11,107 nt of DNA. It comes from Candidatus Aerophobota bacterium. Lineage in GTDB: Bacteria > Aerophobota > Aerophobia > Aerophobales > Aerophobaceae. The stretch covers positions 1 to 11,107 of the forward strand of contig DAOVGF010000035.1 of assembly GCA_030672545.1 (NCBI GenBank), given 5' to 3'. The position numbers were made by a program, and so were the translations under genes. The notes under the pieces were generated by a model. It saw only the letters and a list, made by a program, of their open reading frames with translations. It ran no database searches and was not told the DNA's origin. This document shows positions 7,323 through 11,107 of the stretch, in pieces; the stretch's first letter is position 1, and every line of letters begins with the position of its first letter.

Positions 7323-8810
7323 ATGTTCAAAGGAAATAAGAAGAAAGTAGCCTTAGTTATGGTCGGTCTTGTTCTTGTTGTCTGGGTGGGCTCTGCGGTT
7401 TTCGCTCAAGAGAGAGGAGCCACTACCTCATGGATATCCGATGCAGACCTCTGGAAATGGACTCAGCTTCAGGGAAAGCGCATAGCCTTAAATTGGCAAG
7501 GAGAGGATTCACCTCCGGCAGCAGCGGTAGTAGATTTGCTTCCTGAATTCGAAAAACTTACCGGAATTAAGGTAGAGATCACCCGAACTATGCTGTCTAC
7601 CCTGATACAAAAGCTCTTACTTGATTTCACCACCAGAACCGGTAAAATTCAAGCTTTTCATGCAGATCCTTACCAGACTCAGGCGCCACTGGCGGGGCAT
7701 ATGGCCGATCTGCGGAAATTTATGCAGGATCCTTCTCTTCCTCCGCTTCCCCTGGGAAAAGAGGATTTTACCGAAATGAACTGGATTGGTAACGCCTATA
7801 TGATCGATGATGAGAGAGTTTTGGCTATACCTTTTGGTGGTTGCCAATACGGACTTTTTTACCGGAAAGATGTCTTTGAAAATCCCCGGTATAAAGATCT
7901 ATTTATGAGAGAGATGGGTTATGATTGGACTCCCGGACCACAGATTAGCTGGGCTCAATACTACGAGATATCCAAATGGATTAATGAGAAGGTCAGAGAA
8001 GGTATTATCACCGAAGTGGAATGGGGAACCGGACATCAGGCAAAAATGTATGATTCACTGATGTGTGATTTTTCCAATGTTCTGGCGGCATTTGGTGGTG
8101 ATTACTTCAAAGGAAACCCAATAGTGGGCACTTACGGGACCGATCTTCCCGGGCACTGTACTCTTGATGAACCGGAGGCAATTGAGGCAGCACAATTCTA
8201 CAAGAAGTTGATTGATATCGCCGCTCCGGGAAGTACTACCTGGGATTGGGGAGGAGTACACGATGCTTTTGCCGGGGGAAGAATTGCTTTGGCACCCAAC
8301 TGGTTTGATTTTGCTCCTTGGTGCGAGGATCCTCAGACCTCAAAAGTAGCTGGCAAAGTTGGTTATACGATTCTGCCCCATGGCCCCACGGGAAGCAGCT
8401 TCAATATCTGGGGTGGTTATGGTCTAGGAATAAATAGATATGCCTCGGAAGTGGAGCAAAGAGCCTCCTGGCTTTTCACGGTTTGGGCCAGTTGTCCGGC
8501 TATTCAGATAGAGGGTTCGGCTCTTGGGTATATGCCTCCCACCAGAATCTCGGTTTTTGAAGATCCCGCACTGGAAGAGAAATTACCTCCCGCTCTGATA
8601 GAGACGGTAAGAGCAGCGGAAGAGGCCTATAAGCCAGAAAATATCTACTTGAGGCCTAAGATTCCCCAGTGGCTGGAGGGTGATACCCTTGTTTATACTG
8701 AGCTTTCCAAAATGTTAGCCGGGCGAAAATCCCCCGAGCAAGCTATGAAAGACATCTCTGAGCAGATGGACAAAATAACCAGGTGGGCGGAAATTGCTCC
8801 GGCTGAATAA
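7323..8810 (+). CDS. Sugar-type ABC transporter periplasmic substrate-binding protein, second system
   Basis: This 495-residue solute-binding protein serves the importer encoded by the two preceding permeases. A Sec signal peptide (FKGNKKK, hydrophobic core, probable cleavage after A28 in AVFAQ) has no lipobox cysteine, so the mature protein should be free in the periplasm. The mature part has family 1 features: LLPEFEKLTGIKVEI after the first strand, VLAIPFGGCQYGLFYRKDVF in the first lobe, a DAFAGGRIAL segment, and ASWLFTVWASCP near the C-terminal lobe. It is about 50 residues longer than the minus-strand homologue and only distantly similar, so the two systems probably bind different ligands. 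Its tryptophan- and aromatic-rich sequence suits stacking against a sugar-like ring. A very strong ribosome site, AAGGAGGT (7309-7316), suggests high expression, usual for binding proteins. Confidence 0.92.
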   Translation: MFKGNKKKVALVMVGLVLVVWVGSAVFAQERGATTSWISDADLWKWTQLQGKRIALNWQGEDSPPAAAVVDLLPEFEKLTGIKVEITRTMLSTLIQKLLLDFTTRTGKIQAFHADPYQTQAPLAGHMADLRKFMQDPSLPPLPLGKEDFTEMNWIGNAYMIDDERVLAIPFGGCQYGLFYRKDVFENPRYKDLFMREMGYDWTPGPQISWAQYYEISKWINEKVREGIITEVEWGTGHQAKMYDSLMCDFSNVLAAFGGDYFKGNPIVGTYGTDLPGHCTLDEPEAIEAAQFYKKLIDIAAPGSTTWDWGGVHDAFAGGRIALAPNWFDFAPWCEDPQTSKVAGKVGYTILPHGPTGSSFNIWGGYGLGINRYASEVEQRASWLFTVWASCPAIQIEGSALGYMPPTRISVFEDPALEEKLPPALIETVRAAEEAYKPENIYLRPKIPQWLEGDTLVYTELSKMLAGRKSPEQAMKDISEQMDKITRWAEIAPAE

Positions 8811-8936
8811 ATATAAAGGATAGCAGATTTACCCATTTGGTCCCTTCCTCGGATAGGCTGCTGAATGTCTTGGTCAGGTGGGAAGCTTGTGCGCACTTGT
8901 TTGATCAATAAGATCATCAAAAAGGAGAGTAAACAA

Positions 8937-10244
8937 ATGTCAATTAACCTAGATGAACTACAAAGTATCGGCCAACGTCGGTTGATTGGTTGCTGGGAAC
9001 ATACCTCGACGATTATGACCGAGGGCAAAGGGTGCATAATACGTGATATTACCGGAAAAGAATACCTTGATTGTACGGCTCAAGCCTGGACTTTGAGCGT
9101 TGGTCACTCTCATCCCCGAGTTATCGGGGCGGTGAAGGATCAAATAGAAAAATTAGCCAATGTCTTTTTTGCCTACCGAAATGTGCCTATGTTAATGTTA
9201 GCGGAAAAACTGGCCCAAATTAACCCTGAGGGCTTAAATAAAATTCTCTTTGGCTTATGCGGATCAACGGCTATCGAAGGAGCCATGCACCTGGCTATGA
9301 GGTATACCGGCGGCCAAGATTTCGTCACTTTTTACAATGCCTATCATGGCCGAACTTTTACCACCATAGGGATGAGCTATACCCAGGAGTCTTTTGTTCA
9401 GGTTAAGAAAGGATTAGAGAAATTTGTCCCCAAGCCCATTAGAGTTCCCAGCGCTTACTGTTACCGTTGCCGTTTTGGCCTTAAGTACCCAACGTGCAAT
9501 TTATTGTGTGCCAAATTTGTGGAAACAGCTCTGCAGCACGCGGCCGACACCGAAGTGGCCGGAGTGATGCTGGAGCCCATCCAGGCCAACGGAGGACATA
9601 TTGTGCCTCCTCCTGGGTATTTTCAGGAGATCCGGCGAATCTGTGACCAGTACGATGTTCCCTTAATCTTCGATGAGATTCAGACCGGGATGGGAAGATG
9701 CGGCAAGATGTTTGCCGGCCAAATTTTTGACGTTATCCCAGATATTATGGTCATTGGAAAAGGCCTGGGAGCTGGTTTCCCTATTACCGCCGTGGTCACT
9801 AAAGAGAAGTATGCCCACCTTGAACAAGGAGAATGGGGTTTTACTCATTCGGGAAGTCCATTTGCCTGTGCCGCAGCTCTGGCGGCTATTGATGTCTTGA
9901 TCGAGGAAAAACTTATTGAAAATGCTGAGAGGATGGGCAAGATGTTTATGGATGGTTTAACTGAACTGGCAAAGAGGTATCCGATAATTGGCGATGTGCG
10001 AGGAAAGGGACTGATGATCGGGATCGAAATGGTCAAGGATCGAGAGAGCAAGGAACCGGCAGTTGAGGAGGCCGAGGAAATTGTCAACCAGGCCATGGAA
10101 CGGGGTGTCTTGTTCGGTAAATCCGGAGTTGGACTTCGGGGCGGTAACGTGGTGAAGATCAAGCCTCCCTTGTGTATCACCAAGGAGCAAGTGGGCCAGG
10201 CTCTGAATGTATTGGAAGACGTTCTGAAAGAGGTTCAGAGTTGA
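8937..10244 (+). CDS. Class III PLP-dependent aminotransferase with four-cysteine insertion
   Basis: This 435-residue cytoplasmic aminotransferase has the acetylornithine/GABA aminotransferase fold. It should move an amino group between a substrate amine (often terminal) and a keto acid using PLP. Seen in order: VGHSHP (55-60), the PLP-phosphate loop GSTAIEG (109-115), YHGRT (136-140), EPIQANGG (213-220), FDEIQTGMGR with D246 against the pyridine nitrogen (245-254), and the Schiff-base lysine K275 in IGKGLGAGFP. A distinctive insertion, YCYRC...YPTC...LLC (C175, C178, C187, C191), could hold zinc or an iron-sulfur cluster. The start ATG 8937 has AAAGGAGAG at a good distance; the frame extends back to ATG 8865, but that has no ribosome site. 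It lies 126 bp after the binding-protein gene and is translationally coupled to the SDR gene. It probably acts on the imported compound or its product; the substrate is not identifiable. Confidence 0.92.
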   Translation: MSINLDELQSIGQRRLIGCWEHTSTIMTEGKGCIIRDITGKEYLDCTAQAWTLSVGHSHPRVIGAVKDQIEKLANVFFAYRNVPMLMLAEKLAQINPEGLNKILFGLCGSTAIEGAMHLAMRYTGGQDFVTFYNAYHGRTFTTIGMSYTQESFVQVKKGLEKFVPKPIRVPSAYCYRCRFGLKYPTCNLLCAKFVETALQHAADTEVAGVMLEPIQANGGHIVPPPGYFQEIRRICDQYDVPLIFDEIQTGMGRCGKMFAGQIFDVIPDIMVIGKGLGAGFPITAVVTKEKYAHLEQGEWGFTHSGSPFACAAALAAIDVLIEEKLIENAERMGKMFMDGLTELAKRYPIIGDVRGKGLMIGIEMVKDRESKEPAVEEAEEIVNQAMERGVLFGKSGVGLRGGNVVKIKPPLCITKEQVGQALNVLEDVLKEVQS

Positions 10245-11017
10245 AGCTCCCTGGCCAAGTAGCCATTGTAACCGGGGGGAATAAGGGTATTGGCCGGGCC
10301 ATCAGCTTGAGCCTGGCCGATGAGGGAGCCGATGTGGTTATTGCAGCCCGAGATATGCCGGCTGCCGACCAAGTAGCCGATCAGATAAAACAGAAGGGAC
10401 GACGTTCTCTTTCGATAAGAACAGATGTGACCCAAAATGAGCAGGTGGAGAAGATGATTGAGGAGGTTCTGGACGAATTTGGCCACATCGACGTCTTGGT
10501 AAACAATGCCGGAATATTCTCCATGTTTCCCGTAAGGGAAATAACCGAGGAAGAATGGGACCGGATGATGATGGTTAACGTTAAGGGGGTGTTTCTGTGT
10601 TGTCGGGCAGTGATAAAACCTATGGTGAAGCAAAACCAGGGAAAAATCATCAACATCTCCTCGGTGGCGGGAAAAATAGGAGTTCCCCTGACGGCCCACT
10701 ATTGTGCCTCGAAATTTGCTGTGTTAGGTCTTACTATGTCGTTGGCTTTGGAGTTGGCGCCGCATAACATCAGGGTAAACGCGGTCTGCCCTGGAGATAT
10801 CAATACTCAGATGTTGGAGAAGGAATGGCAACGGTTTGGTAAAATCAAGGGTATGACCCCGGAGGAAGTTCGCCGGACTAAGCTGGCCGGTATTCCTCTG
10901 CGACGAGTGGGTCAACCGGAAGAGATAGCCAAAGCGGTTACCTTCTTTGCTTCCCTGGACAGCAGTTACATTACCGGTCAGACTATCAACGTGGACGGTG
11001 GCATGGAAAGCCATTAG
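10241..11017 (+). CDS. Short-chain dehydrogenase/reductase (classical SDR)
   Basis: This 258-residue classical SDR oxidoreductase should interconvert an alcohol and a ketone or aldehyde with NAD(P)(H). The Rossmann motif TGGNKGIG is at 11-18, NNAG at 88-91, and the catalytic set is N113, S141, Y154 and K158 (YCASK). RVNAVCPG follows, and the chain ends with the family-typical GQTINVDGG. R37 after the second strand hints at NADP(H), a weak indication. I chose TTG 10241 because AAAGAGG (10227-10233) sits 7 nt upstream and the protein then starts KLPGQVAIVTGG, as SDRs do. The TTG overlaps the aminotransferase stop as TTGA, showing translational coupling. Extending to ATG 10172 would add an unrelated 23-residue tail. 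Working with the aminotransferase, it could oxidise an alcohol to the ketone to be aminated, or reduce the carbonyl left after deamination. Confidence 0.93.
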   Translation: MKLPGQVAIVTGGNKGIGRAISLSLADEGADVVIAARDMPAADQVADQIKQKGRRSLSIRTDVTQNEQVEKMIEEVLDEFGHIDVLVNNAGIFSMFPVREITEEEWDRMMMVNVKGVFLCCRAVIKPMVKQNQGKIINISSVAGKIGVPLTAHYCASKFAVLGLTMSLALELAPHNIRVNAVCPGDINTQMLEKEWQRFGKIKGMTPEEVRRTKLAGIPLRRVGQPEEIAKAVTFFASLDSSYITGQTINVDGGMESH

Positions 11018-11033
11018 GTTGCGCACAAGATAA

Positions 11034-11107
11034 GGTAGTGGCAAGTTTTAACTTGCCCAAAGAGGTTGGGGTAACCGCAGCTTTTAAGCTGCGCAAATAA
11101 ACGCAGG
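11034..11107. repeat. Palindromic repeat units after the plus-strand operon (array runs off the window)
   Basis: Two perfect mini-hairpins occur, GGCAAGTT-TT-AACTTGCC (11040-11057) and CGCAGCTT-TT-AAGCTGCG (11076-11093), each preceded by a GGTA tag. CGCAGG at 11102-11107 appears to begin a third unit like the first one at 4646. They belong to the same family as the 4641-4731 cluster. Placed 17 bp after the SDR stop codon, they may also serve as the operon's transcription end. Confidence 0.8.

Noticed and set aside
8865..8936. N-terminal extension of the aminotransferase to ATG 8865
   Set aside because: There is no ribosome site for 8865, while ATG 8937 has AAAGGAGAG at proper spacing and starts where family members begin.
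10172..10240. Upstream start of the SDR at ATG 10172
   Set aside because: It would lie inside the aminotransferase coding sequence and add residues unlike SDR N-termini. TTG 10241 has a good ribosome site and gives a normal SDR start.

Overview
The window is a bacterial transport and catabolism locus from an organism I cannot name. G+C looks moderate to low, with AT-rich intergenic regions. Both periplasmic binding proteins carry ordinary Sec signal peptides with no lipobox cysteine. That points to a diderm (Gram-negative-type) envelope rather than a Gram-positive one. The gene content (several sugar-type ABC transporters, a DegT-family aminotransferase, short-chain dehydrogenases, palindromic intergenic repeats) would suit an anaerobic heterotroph of a little-cultured phylum, but this is only an impression.

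Left end (1-1010): a zone of decay. It holds the last 35 codons of a membrane protein, a frameshifted minus-strand relic resembling the zinc-ribbon N-terminus of a transposase, and a DegT/DnrJ/EryC1/StrS aminotransferase that has lost its middle, including the catalytic lysine region, yet still reads as one open frame. A strong 15-bp hairpin (1161-1197) separates this zone from the next operon, which converges on it.

Minus-strand operon (4386 down to 1235): MalF-type permease, MalG-type permease (stop and start codons abutting) and a periplasmic solute-binding protein, that is, a CUT1-type importer. A good promoter (TTGACT, 17 bp, TATATA) lies at 4528-4556.

Divergent intergenic region (4387-4923): it carries both promoters and a cluster of three small palindromes of a repeat family whose arms vary but always stay self-complementary. 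Members of the same family reappear at 11034-11107, directly after the second operon.

Plus-strand operon (4924-11017): an XRE-HTH/cupin regulator, MalF-type and MalG-type permeases, a second larger solute-binding protein, a class III PLP aminotransferase with a four-cysteine insertion, and an SDR oxidoreductase that overlaps the aminotransferase by 4 bp. The simplest reading is that the second importer brings in a small amino- or hydroxyl-bearing compound, possibly an amino sugar, aminopolyol or related molecule. The aminotransferase and SDR would then process it, and the cupin regulator would sense it or a metabolite. The substrate cannot be read from the sequence. Neither importer has its ATPase here, so both probably share an MsmK/UgpC-type ATPase encoded elsewhere.
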